This document shows, in pieces, positions 14,633-21,983 of a stretch of 22,796 bases of DNA (within the stretch, counting starts at the first letter, position 1; each line of letters begins with the position of its first letter). The notes below the pieces were generated by a model. The model searched no databases. It was not told the DNA's origin and was given only the letters and a program-made list of their open reading frames with translations. The DNA lies in IMG/VR virus record IMGVR_UViG_3300029893_000072, positions 1 to 22,796 of that record. One strand, given 5' to 3'. A program made the translations under genes and the position numbers. Source of the stretch: a virus.

Positions 14633-15673
14633 TTAAATCCTTTCAAGAGTGGTCTGGATCAGATCTTCAAGATCAATTTCGAACATGTACGTTTCTTTGT
14701 TAAGTTCGTCAACAGTTGCTTCAGTAAGCGGAGCAGTAAGTGAAGCGGTATCCAGCTTGCATGTTGTGAAGTACTCGCACTGGCTGAAGTAGTTATAGCA
14801 GGATTCGCCGCGAGTTGGAAAGTAATTCAGTGTTGCGTAGGTTTCAACCTGGCGAGTATCCAACATAAGTTCAGTAACCCAGCCGGCCCGCTCGTAGACA
14901 CCCTTCTCAAAAGGCAGCGTTTCAAATTCCATGGAACTGCTCTTGTATACAAGATACAGTACTTGGTAATCAGTGAGGCCAGGATACAGGTAATCAAGGA
15001 TTACAGAGTAGCCCACAGCCTGGCTGGAGTTCTTGTACATGGCCTGGTCAACATACTTAGCGCCGGTAGTCTTAAGTTCCAACACCATAACTGCGCCAGT
15101 CTCTTTGTGAACAAGTACAGCATCAACAAAGCCACGTACTTTGAAGCCACCAGCAACTGTGATCCTGAAACTAAGTTCGCAGGCTGGCACATCTTCAGAT
15201 GTTTCAGTTGCACCTTGCGGAGTTACATACGCAAGCTCCCACTCATCAAGGAATCCGTTGCTGTGCATGTCTCTGAACTTGAGAACAGCGGCAAGCGCAA
15301 GAAAGAATGATTTCTTTTTCTTTGTATCTTCTGCTAGCAAGTCAGGGTCCCAGAACTGGAACAATTCCAGCATCAGTTCATTGAGTTGTTTGCCTTGCAG
15401 CACAAGCTGAATACCAAGTCCAACAACGTGCCCAAAAGCAAAGGTTACAGATTTGATTTCAGAGTCAGCTGACTTGGGCGCACGCAGTCTATACAACTGG
15501 AACTTGCGCGGACATTCGTGCAGAGTTAGCAGCGAAGAGTAAGACAGATTCTTTAGCCTGGGATCAAGCTCACCTTCAGCAAGCTCAATAACAGAAGACT
15601 TATCTACTGGCAGTTCCTCATTGAGGAAACCAGCTAGGGAGTCTGCAAGTGTGATAGTTTCAAAGGAGCCCAT
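14633..15673 (-). CDS. Cas4/RecB-like PD-(D/E)XK nuclease with Fe-S cysteines, 346 aa
   Basis: The nuclease core is SSLLTLHECPRKFQLYRL (residues 46-63, Cys54), GHVVG (His82), RGFVDAVLV (Asp184), VLELKTTGAK (Glu199, Lys201) and SQAVGYS (Gln218). Cys54 together with Cys292, Cys299 and Cys305 (SCYNYFSQCEYFTTC) makes the four-cysteine set of a 4Fe-4S cluster, as in Cas4, AddB and Dna2 nucleases. It would degrade or resect DNA ends with a metal ion at Asp184/Glu199/Lys201. The start overlaps the 3' end of the previous gene by 14 bases, and it is followed directly by the Sak4-like gene, so resection plus annealing is a sensible pairing. Host DNA breakdown is an alternative role. No CRISPR genes are near. 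Confidence 0.85.
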   Translation of the reverse strand: MGSFETITLADSLAGFLNEELPVDKSSVIELAEGELDPRLKNLSYSSLLTLHECPRKFQLYRLRAPKSADSEIKSVTFAFGHVVGLGIQLVLQGKQLNELMLELFQFWDPDLLAEDTKKKKSFFLALAAVLKFRDMHSNGFLDEWELAYVTPQGATETSEDVPACELSFRITVAGGFKVRGFVDAVLVHKETGAVMVLELKTTGAKYVDQAMYKNSSQAVGYSVILDYLYPGLTDYQVLYLVYKSSSMEFETLPFEKGVYERAGWVTELMLDTRQVETYATLNYFPTRGESCYNYFSQCEYFTTCKLDTASLTAPLTEATVDELNKETYMFEIDLEDLIQTTLERI

Positions 15674-16076
15674 TTGCTTCTCTCAATCTATGAATGTGAT
15701 TAGATGAATAAGCTGAGTTGACTTGCTTAAGTTTGGTGTGATTCTTGTACAGCCAATCTACAAGATACCTATCGGCACCAGGCAGTTTCAGTATATGTGC
15801 GATGCTTTGAAGTTCATTTGTCATGAACTCCAGTGGTACATCCGGCACAGGCTGGCTGGTCCACTCAGTTGTATCTATTACCCCTATCCAAGCTATCAGC
15901 TGCTTGAAGTAGAAGTAGTTATCTAAGTACAGACTATACCTGTCTCGTCTTGAGTACTTGAAATAAATGTAAAGTACTGTACTAAGCGGTGTTGGGATCT
16001 CTTGCTGTGCGTGAAACTCAGCCTGTGCAGCTGCTTCTTGTTTCCTGCGAGCTAGGAACTCTTCTAGAGCAGACAT
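15660..16076 (-). CDS. unknown protein, 138 aa
   Basis: Begins MSALEEFLARRKQEAAAQAE (an amphipathic, charged helix), followed by an aromatic-rich region (LYIYFKYSRRDRYSLYLDNY, FYFKQLIAWIGVID) and a C-terminal half ending HTKLKQVNSAYSSNHIHRL. No Cys-based metal site, nucleotide loop or membrane segment is visible. I do not recognise a family. The start has no clear ribosome site and is 18 bases downstream of the previous stop, so translation may depend on that gene. It overlaps the nuclease start by 14 bases, which ties the two together in expression. The aromatic tract may contact nucleic acid or another protein, but this is a guess. Confidence 0.65.
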   Translation of the reverse strand: MSALEEFLARRKQEAAAQAEFHAQQEIPTPLSTVLYIYFKYSRRDRYSLYLDNYFYFKQLIAWIGVIDTTEWTSQPVPDVPLEFMTNELQSIAHILKLPGADRYLVDWLYKNHTKLKQVNSAYSSNHIHRLREANGLL

Positions 16077-16080
16077 GGTG

Positions 16081-16101
16081 CTAGCAGCTAGAAGCTAGAA
16101 G
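16081..16101. repeat. 7-bp tandem repeat, three copies
   Basis: CTAGCAG, CTAGAAG, CTAGAAG in direct succession. The third copy contains the TAG stop (16095-16097) of the 89-residue gene and the rest fills the gap before the next start. Confidence 0.85.
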
Positions 16102-16364
16102 TCATCGGCTGTCATAGAAGCAGCAACTTTTGTTGCGCTTTTTTTCTTAGCGGCCGTTGCGGCGCCTATCTGGGTATTAGTATGCATGATAAGACCCTGC
16201 ACAATGGTGCCGATTTCATCTTCATCGAGAAGAGTTACCACATTGGGATCTTCTTTGAGCTGCTTGTGAATACGTTGCAGCAAGGTTGGAAGCTGTGGAT
16301 GAGCTGCCAGGATAGCTTGCTCCAGCTCGGCAATGTTGCTTTTAACTTGATCACTGAATTCCAT
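16095..16364 (-). CDS. small helical protein, 89 aa
   Basis: ATG 16364 is preceded by TTAGGAGATCTATT, a strong ribosome site. The protein is an alpha-helical molecule (NIAELEQAILAAHPQLPTLL, RIHKQLKEDPNVVTLLDEDE) with a basic, Ala-rich low-complexity tail (GAATAAKKKSATKVAASMTA) that may bind nucleic acid or be unstructured. A family is not recognised. It lies among replication and recombination genes and shares the GGAGAT..TAT leader with several genes further right. Could be an adaptor for a larger enzyme; nothing catalytic is seen. Confidence 0.65.
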   Translation of the reverse strand: MEFSDQVKSNIAELEQAILAAHPQLPTLLQRIHKQLKEDPNVVTLLDEDEIGTIVQGLIMHTNTQIGAATAAKKKSATKVAASMTADDF

Positions 16365-16382
16365 AATAGATCTCCTAATCTG

Positions 16383-16622
16383 CTAGAATAAATCAACATC
16401 AATGGGTTGCTTAAGTGTGAAAACTATAAACTTGTCTTCACGTTTGTACTCTAATGTAGGCAACTTGCGGCCAGCCTCATCTAGTTCTAACTTCCAGCCC
16501 ATGTCCAGCCACTTCTCTTTAGTGACCGCTTTGATAATTCGTTTATGCAGGGCTGGCGGCGCAGCAATTCTAACTTTGCCTGCGCTCTTTAGCTGAATCC
16601 AGATGGGCTCGTAGGTTCTCAT
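16383..16622 (-). CDS. small basic protein, 79 aa
   Basis: I choose ATG 16622 (MRTYEPIWIQLKSAGKVRIA), just after the previous stop (16630), rather than the in-frame GTG at 16676 inside the upstream gene. The protein has IAAPPALHKRIIKAVTKEKW followed by KLELDEAGRKLPTLEYKRED and a terminal FTLKQPIDVDLF, with a strand-helix-strand look. It is basic and compact, similar in style to small phage nucleic-acid-binding proteins, but no known motif was identified. The gene is eight bases after its upstream neighbour's stop and 18 before the next start, so it is in the same operon. Confidence 0.62.
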   Translation of the reverse strand: MRTYEPIWIQLKSAGKVRIAAPPALHKRIIKAVTKEKWLDMGWKLELDEAGRKLPTLEYKREDKFIVFTLKQPIDVDLF

Positions 16623-16629
16623 GCTTACT

Positions 16630-16908
16630 TCACTCAACAACAATGTTATATTGCTTGCTGATCTGCTTCGGCTCACGCATCATGAATGTAACTTTGAGGC
16701 CTTCATCTGTTTCTGAGAGAACTTCAAAGCCAACAACTTTGCCTTCACTGATTGACTCACCAGCAACAGCTTGAAATTGCTTATCCATGCGCGACTTGAG
16801 AGCGCGAAGGCTCCCATACAAGGTATGTAACTCATATGTTGAAGGCACTGTGAGAGTGACTCTCTTATCTTCAAGTAAGAGATTGATAATTTCAGTGGCT
16901 GTTGCCAT
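16630..16908 (-). CDS. small unknown protein after tRNA-Thr, 92 aa
   Basis: Start set at ATG 16908 (MATATEIINLLLEDKRVTLT) because GGAG lies nine bases before it; the in-frame ATG at 16923 lacks a ribosome site. Sequence after that: PSTYELHTLYGSLRALKSRM, a Gly-rich VAGESISEGKVVGFEV and TFMMREPKQISKQYNIVVE. A beta-alpha-beta arrangement is likely. No family is recognised. The tRNA ends 29 bases before the start, so the gene is read as part of the message processed at the tRNA. It is the first protein of the small-gene string leading to the recombination genes. Confidence 0.65.
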   Translation of the reverse strand: MATATEIINLLLEDKRVTLTVPSTYELHTLYGSLRALKSRMDKQFQAVAGESISEGKVVGFEVLSETDEGLKVTFMMREPKQISKQYNIVVE

Positions 16909-16937
16909 ACCTGAGCACTCCATTCTGCATAATGAGG

Positions 16938-17013
16938 TGGTGCCGGCAGCAAGAATCGAACTCGCGACCTTCTGATTACAAATCAGTTGCTCTACCTACT
17001 GAGCTATGCCGGC
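16938..17013 (-). tRNA. tRNA-Thr (anticodon UGU), 76 nt with encoded CCA
   Basis: The minus strand gives a full cloverleaf. The acceptor stem GCCGGCA pairs with TGCCGGC, followed by discriminator A and an encoded CCA (16940-16938). The D arm is TAGCTCAGTAGGTAGAGCA, and the anticodon loop is TTTGTAA with anticodon TGT. The T arm is GCGAG-TTCGATT-CTTGC. One A-A mismatch tops the anticodon stem (ACTGA/TCAGA). It closely resembles the enterobacterial UGU threonine tRNA. It is transcribed in line with the leftward genes and must be cut from the long message. Genomic CCA is common in phage-borne tRNAs from proteobacterial hosts. Confidence 0.97.
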
Positions 17014-17042
17014 ACTGTGTTTGCACTGTGTTTGCACTGTGT
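17012..17042. repeat. 11-bp tandem repeat, about 2.8 copies, at the tRNA 5' side
   Basis: GCACTGTGTTT twice, then GCACTGTGT. The first two bases of the repeat are the tRNA's own acceptor bases, so the repeat unit begins at the 5' edge of the tRNA gene. Confidence 0.87.
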
Positions 17043-17051
17043 AAGTAACTT

Positions 17052-17095
17052 CCCACACAGCCCAGATAAGATACAAACTATCCAGGCTGTGTAGG
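17052..17095 (-). other. hairpin between the 236-aa gene and tRNA-Thr
   Basis: CCCACACAGCC (17052-17062) faces GGCTGTGTAGG (17085-17095): 11 pairs on the minus-strand RNA with one G-U wobble, around a 22-base loop. There is no T-run behind it on the minus strand, so it is not a standard terminator. It may be a processing signal or attenuator ahead of the tRNA. Confidence 0.6.
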
Positions 17096-17111
17096 CTGTT
17101 ACCTACAGCTA

Positions 17112-17822
17112 TTACAGGTTGTTCATCAAATCCTCTTCGCCGGACTTCATGAAGGTGTCAGCCTTTTGTTGCAGGAACTTCACACATTCCATGTACTGTT
17201 CAGCATTCGGGCTGGTGTTGACATACAGATCCAGGCGCTCCGTGATAACCTTGAGAACCTTTTTGTTGGTCTTAACCGGCTGGAGCTTGGCACGCAAGAT
17301 GACAGCAACTTTCTCTTGCTGTTCCTTGCTCTTGCCAGTGACTGCCGGCATGACTTCAACATAGTCAGCAGAGAAGTCTTCCCAAACTTCCTTCGGAATG
17401 CCAGCACCACGACGAGTAGTAACAGGCATGTTGGCAATGGATTCCCAAGTAACCTGATCCAGCGGGAAGTTATCTTGGGAAATCTCTTCGTTCTCATTAA
17501 CAATGTCACGAGCACGATCGAGGACGATGTTAGCAGTCGCTTCCAGCAACAGGTCCAGTTCCTTGCCACCCTTCTCGAAGATGGCGACCAGACCTTCAAC
17601 GGAAGGAACAGGGAGAGCCAGTTGCACCGTAGGCCGCTTGGTTTCAACTCCGGTCGGCTTGCCTTCGCTGTCAACTTCTTTCACAGTACGGAAGTTGAAC
17701 TTCACTTCCTTTACCTGAACTTTGTTGTCATAGTTGGCAATAATACGCTGGTGCAGGGCGACTTTGGCTTCAGCATCGTTGGTTTCAACTCCGTTTGCGG
17801 TGGTGTTGGCGGTGTCGTTCAT
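17112..17822 (-). CDS. conserved-type phage protein of unknown function, 236 aa
   Basis: ATG 17822 follows GAGGA eight bases upstream. The N-terminus is polar and low complexity (MNDTANTTANGVETNDAEAK), then VKEVKFNFRTVKEVDSEGK, a long helical middle (VEGLVAIFEKGGKELDLLLE) and a C-terminal helical half (KVLKVITERLDLYVNTSPNA). No metal or nucleotide motif is visible. It is the first gene after the promoter at 17918-17946, with an untranslated leader of about 90 bases, so it is probably strongly expressed. Proteins of this type (acidic, helical, of about 240 residues) are found in phage replication regions without known function. It could bind DNA, RNA polymerase or a partner, but that remains open. 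Confidence 0.68.
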   Translation of the reverse strand: MNDTANTTANGVETNDAEAKVALHQRIIANYDNKVQVKEVKFNFRTVKEVDSEGKPTGVETKRPTVQLALPVPSVEGLVAIFEKGGKELDLLLEATANIVLDRARDIVNENEEISQDNFPLDQVTWESIANMPVTTRRGAGIPKEVWEDFSADYVEVMPAVTGKSKEQQEKVAVILRAKLQPVKTNKKVLKVITERLDLYVNTSPNAEQYMECVKFLQQKADTFMKSGEEDLMNNL

Positions 17823-17917
17823 TTGTGATTCCTCTTTGCAAAAAGAAAGGTTGGTTAGTTTGTTCAGTCCAGTGTGTTTACTGGTTTATACTGCCCTGTT
17901 CCCGACAGTGAGAGCAC

Positions 17918-17946
17918 AGTATGCCACAGGCGCCGAGGCTTGTCAA
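17918..17946 (-). promoter_or_regulatory. sigma70-type promoter
   Basis: On the minus strand TTGACA (17946-17941) is a perfect -35 box, followed after 17 bases by CATACT (17923-17918), four of six matches to TATAAT. It lies in a 154-base gap downstream of the helicase stop and upstream of the 236-residue gene, and so would drive 17822-16630 including the tRNA and on into the recombination block. The gap holds no ORF. Confidence 0.72.
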
Positions 17947-17976
17947 GTGGCACTTTTGATCTTATTTAGGTGAGGC

Positions 17977-19650
<1,674 letters not shown>

Positions 19651-19663
19651 AATAGAATCTCCT

Positions 19664-20023
19664 TCAGATTGAAATGATTACATAGGAACTAAGCTGCAAA
19701 TCGGTTATCGGTTTTCTGAAAGAAAGCGAGACTTGCTTAGCATTTTTAACTTGCAAATAGCTTGCATTCCAGATAGGAATGTATGTGTCATCCTGATGGA
19801 CAAGCAAGTGATGCGGATGTTGCTGGAGCTTTGTTAGTAGATAGCTCGGGTCCCAATAGAGAAGATAGTATTTCTCCAAAGCATCTCCGAACTGGGCTGT
19901 CGGAAACTGCTTCTCTTCTATGAGAAGTTGCTGTATTACTTGCCTGGAGAGTCCGTACTTTTGGTATGCCAGGATGGAAGGAAACACTGACGCTGCCTTG
20001 CTGGTTTTGTTAGAATATGACAT
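19664..20023 (-). CDS. unknown protein, 119 aa
   Basis: AAGGAG eight bases before ATG 20023 lies in the last codons of the 343-residue gene (stop 20027). N-terminus MSYSNKTSKAASVFPSILAY, then GLSRQVIQQLLIEEKQFPTA, a Tyr-rich YYLLYWDPSYLLTKLQQ and a beta-rich C-terminus ending LSSYVIISI. The QQLLIEEKQFP stretch could be a helix-turn-helix-like or wing element, but it fits no consensus that I trust. No catalytic residues were identified. It is paired with the 343-residue gene upstream and the helicase downstream, which suggests a replication- or recombination-related partner protein. Confidence 0.65.
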   Translation of the reverse strand: MSYSNKTSKAASVFPSILAYQKYGLSRQVIQQLLIEEKQFPTAQFGDALEKYYLLYWDPSYLLTKLQQHPHHLLVHQDDTYIPIWNASYLQVKNAKQVSLSFRKPITDLQLSSYVIISI

Positions 20024-20026
20024 GAC

Positions 20027-21058
20027 TCACTCCTTACTAGAATCATTACTAGAACTAGACTCAGCCAGTCGCCACTTGGCTAGAGCCTTTATATACTCAA
20101 ACTCGCTTCGGTATTCGCTCCGAACAGGCTTGTGAGTTGGAGCTCCTACTGAGAGTGCTTTGATATTAGCTTGCAAGATTGAATCATCGTCTGGAATGAT
20201 GTTGTATAGGCCAGTAGTTCCTGTCCCAGCCGCGGCAATATCCCAGTCTCCAATATCTAAGAGAATGTCTTGCTTCTCTCCAGCATCCCGTAATACTTTC
20301 ATTAACTTATAAGAGAAGATAGTTCCTGCCGGGATGTTCTGTTCACAGTGTTCGATTAGTTCTTGCAAGTCCTCTCTCCTGATTGACCACACTTCTTCTT
20401 CCCTACAGGCGCGAACAATGATTTGTTGCCAGTAAGAGGACAAAGAGATTGGTTCTTGTTTTCCTTCTATAGATACCTTGAATTCAGGGAAGTCTCCAGC
20501 AAGTGCTGCCCAGTGTGATAGAACTGTTGCATACTGGCGAACATCTTTGTTTACATCCTTAACTAGTCTCTCAAGGATGTTTTCTTTGTGTGTGATCTCA
20601 GAGTGCAGTTGTTGCTGTCTGTATCCTGTAGCAAAATCATGTAAGTTTTGTTTCCAGACATGAATCCAGCTATCTAGTTGCTCTAATCTATGTGAGCCAG
20701 ATTTGCTAGAAATAACGAATTTAGCTGGATGGAAACTAGGAACCAAGATAGAATTGAGTTGTTGCACAACAGTAGTTAGTTCTGCTATATGCAATGCTAC
20801 AATCTGTTGTGTGCCCGCATGAAACTCAGCTGGGGTTCTGAATTCTACGTTGCCTGTAGAATTCAACAAAGCTAGAGTTAGAAGATAAGAGGACTGCGCA
20901 TCTAGTGATTGCTCACTGAAATATCGCTCTGACAGTTTATACAACTCTGATGCTGGCGCATCAAATATAGGATGGTATGATTCACGAGAGTGCAAGTATA
21001 ATGGTACATATTCGCACTTGAACTGCAATCCACTTAGAGAACATAGGATCTTTGCCAT
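20027..21058 (-). CDS. unknown protein, 343 aa
   Basis: The largest unrecognised gene of the right-hand block. It begins MAKILCSLSGLQFKCEYVPL and YHPIFDAPASELYKLSERYF, has a Ser-rich tail (AKWRLAESSSSNDSSKE) and a helical middle (HSEITHKENILERLVKDVNK, QELIEHCEQNIPAGTIFSYK). Cysteines at residues 6 and 15 are isolated, so no zinc ribbon is obvious. I see no Walker, HNH, PD-(D/E)XK or polymerase motif. Its start has AAGGAACCTATCATG, the shared leader. It is followed, with overlapping ribosome site, by the 119-residue gene, so the two are translated together. Possible roles include helicase partner, replication initiator or host-takeover protein; none is supported by a motif. Confidence 0.7.
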   Translation of the reverse strand: MAKILCSLSGLQFKCEYVPLYLHSRESYHPIFDAPASELYKLSERYFSEQSLDAQSSYLLTLALLNSTGNVEFRTPAEFHAGTQQIVALHIAELTTVVQQLNSILVPSFHPAKFVISSKSGSHRLEQLDSWIHVWKQNLHDFATGYRQQQLHSEITHKENILERLVKDVNKDVRQYATVLSHWAALAGDFPEFKVSIEGKQEPISLSSYWQQIIVRACREEEVWSIRREDLQELIEHCEQNIPAGTIFSYKLMKVLRDAGEKQDILLDIGDWDIAAAGTGTTGLYNIIPDDDSILQANIKALSVGAPTHKPVRSEYRSEFEYIKALAKWRLAESSSSNDSSKE

Positions 21059-21082
21059 GATAGGTTCCTTCTCTTGAGTTGG

Positions 21083-21274
21083 TTAGTGTGTCAGCTTCCA
21101 TTGGATTTCAAACTGCTCGTAGAATTCTGCCACTGGCTTTACTACCCTACCACATACAGGCTCTGTTGGTAGGAGCACAAACTGATCTACAAAGTGACAT
21201 GAGATGTCTTGTTGAATATGCAAGAGTTGGTCACACGACGGAGCAAGATCAGCTGGATGAATGTGTTTTGCCAT
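21083..21274 (-). CDS. small unknown protein, 63 aa
   Basis: ATG 21274 is preceded by GGAAGGAATCTATC, an excellent ribosome site of the shared leader type. The protein carries three Cys, two of them distant (LAPSCDQLLHIQQDISCHFV and EPVCGRVVK), and ends EQFEIQWKLTH. No recognised family. It is one of a string of very small genes that phages use for early host-directed functions. It starts 38 bases after the 53-residue gene stop and ends 24 before the 343-residue gene start. Confidence 0.6.
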   Translation of the reverse strand: MAKHIHPADLAPSCDQLLHIQQDISCHFVDQFVLLPTEPVCGRVVKPVAEFYEQFEIQWKLTH

Positions 21275-21312
21275 GATAGATTCCTTCCATTTGAACTAGG
21301 TGTTATGCACCA

Positions 21313-21474
21313 TCAGCGCCAGTGCAGCGTGACGCATCCGTACCCCTCGCGTTTTGCCTTAAAGAAGTTCCACGCCGCAGCAATCCAGCTTTCGCCGCGC
21401 CAAAATTCCTCGTAGGCGTAGGCATCGCGCCAATCCACAAATTTCCAAACTTGAATTTCCCAAGTGTTGCCCAT
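21313..21474 (-). CDS. small conserved-type phage protein, 53 aa
   Basis: A short ORF below the usual length limit, with AGGAGAGTGAACG before ATG 21474. It reads MGNTWEIQVWKFVDWRDAYA, then YEEFWRGESWIAAAWNFFKA and ends KREGYGCVTLHWR. The pattern 'WEI.VW..VD...Y.....W.GES...A...FFKAK...GCVT.rWR' is a Trp/Phe-rich type often seen in phage genomes as hypothetical protein. The G+C content is higher than its neighbours (about 54% by hand count against about 40%), with codons such as CGC and GCG, pointing to separate acquisition. Function unknown. Confidence 0.75.
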   Translation of the reverse strand: MGNTWEIQVWKFVDWRDAYAYEEFWRGESWIAAAWNFFKAKREGYGCVTLHWR

Positions 21475-21505
21475 CGTTCACTCTCCTGTCTGTTGCATAA
21501 CGATG

Positions 21506-21637
21506 TTAGTTGAAGGTAAGACTTACTGGGCATTTCGGGGCTGGTCTGCCTTGGAAGTCAAAGGCAAAAACCAGAACTTGCTTGTATCCACCCTTTGTGC
21601 CAATGTAGATTGGCTTGAAGCACCAAATTACTGACAT
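21506..21637 (-). CDS. micro-protein, 43 aa
   Basis: ATG 21637 has the full AAGGAGATTCTATC leader. The protein is MSVIWCFKPIYIGTKGGYKQ, then VLVFAFDFQGRPAPKCPVSL and TFN, beta-rich with one Cys pair 29 residues apart. Thirty-one bases separate its stop from the start of the 53-residue gene. The strong leader is the main reason to call this a real gene. Family not recognised. Confidence 0.65.
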   Translation of the reverse strand: MSVIWCFKPIYIGTKGGYKQVLVFAFDFQGRPAPKCPVSLTFN

Positions 21638-21649
21638 GATAGAATCTCC

Positions 21650-21871
21650 TTAGTTTGAAATCAGATACTTGGTTGCAAAGTCAAAAGCTGCCGGGTAAGA
21701 CATTCTCTTAAATTGCTCAAGCAATGGATGCTTGATTGTTGCATAATGTTTTGAACAGATAATGCTCCCCAAGTTTTCCTTGTGGTATCCACAAGCATAT
21801 AGTGAAGAAAAGAACTGATCCTCACATTTCTGGTATTGCGATAGTGTGATGGTGGGAAGATTGAGTGTCAT
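21650..21871 (-). CDS. small unknown protein, 73 aa
   Basis: The ATG has the shared GGAGATTCTATC leader and is the first gene behind the promoter at 21942-21970. The protein contains four Cys and two His spread over CEDQFFSSLYACGYHKENLG and IICSKHYATIKHPLLEQF; Cys16, Cys27, Cys39 with His30 and His42 could make a small metal site, but the spacing is not that of a known finger. Ends AFDFATKYLISN. Family unknown. First position in the transcript and small size suit an early host-interaction protein, by inference. Confidence 0.65.
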   Translation of the reverse strand: MTLNLPTITLSQYQKCEDQFFSSLYACGYHKENLGSIICSKHYATIKHPLLEQFKRMSYPAAFDFATKYLISN

Positions 21872-21897
21872 GATAGAATCTCCAATGATGTGTTGAT

Positions 21898-21930
21898 GAT
21901 GTACTACTGATGTACTACTGATGTACTACT
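21898..21930. repeat. 11-bp tandem repeat, three perfect copies
   Basis: GATGTACTACT three times without a mismatch. It lies between the -10 box of the promoter (21942) and the ribosome site of the 73-residue gene, that is, in the untranslated leader. One turn of DNA per unit would put protein sites on one face. Confidence 0.9.
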
Positions 21931-21941
21931 GAGAAAAAGAA

Positions 21942-21970
21942 AGCATACCATATTTTAATGTGGCTGTCAA
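21942..21970 (-). promoter_or_regulatory. sigma70-type promoter
   Basis: On the minus strand a perfect TTGACA (21970-21965) is followed after exactly 17 bases, which include an A+T-rich TTAAAATAT, by TATGCT (21947-21942), four of six matches to TATAAT. It starts just downstream of the stop of the metallopeptidase gene (21984) and would drive the 73-residue gene and those following it. Same design as the promoter at 17918-17946. Confidence 0.75.
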
Positions 21971-21983
21971 GTCCCCTCATTTA

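Noticed and set aside
16938-17042. tRNA with adjacent repeats as a prophage attachment site
   Set aside because: No integrase is seen and the tRNA is complete and internal to the phage operon; the repeats are tandem, not a split att pair.
17052-17095. Hairpin as an intrinsic terminator
   Set aside because: No T-run follows on either strand and the tRNA downstream needs read-through.
17166-17828. 220-residue plus-strand ORF opposite the 236-residue gene
   Set aside because: Antisense to a gene with a good ribosome site and promoter; the plus-strand frame has none.
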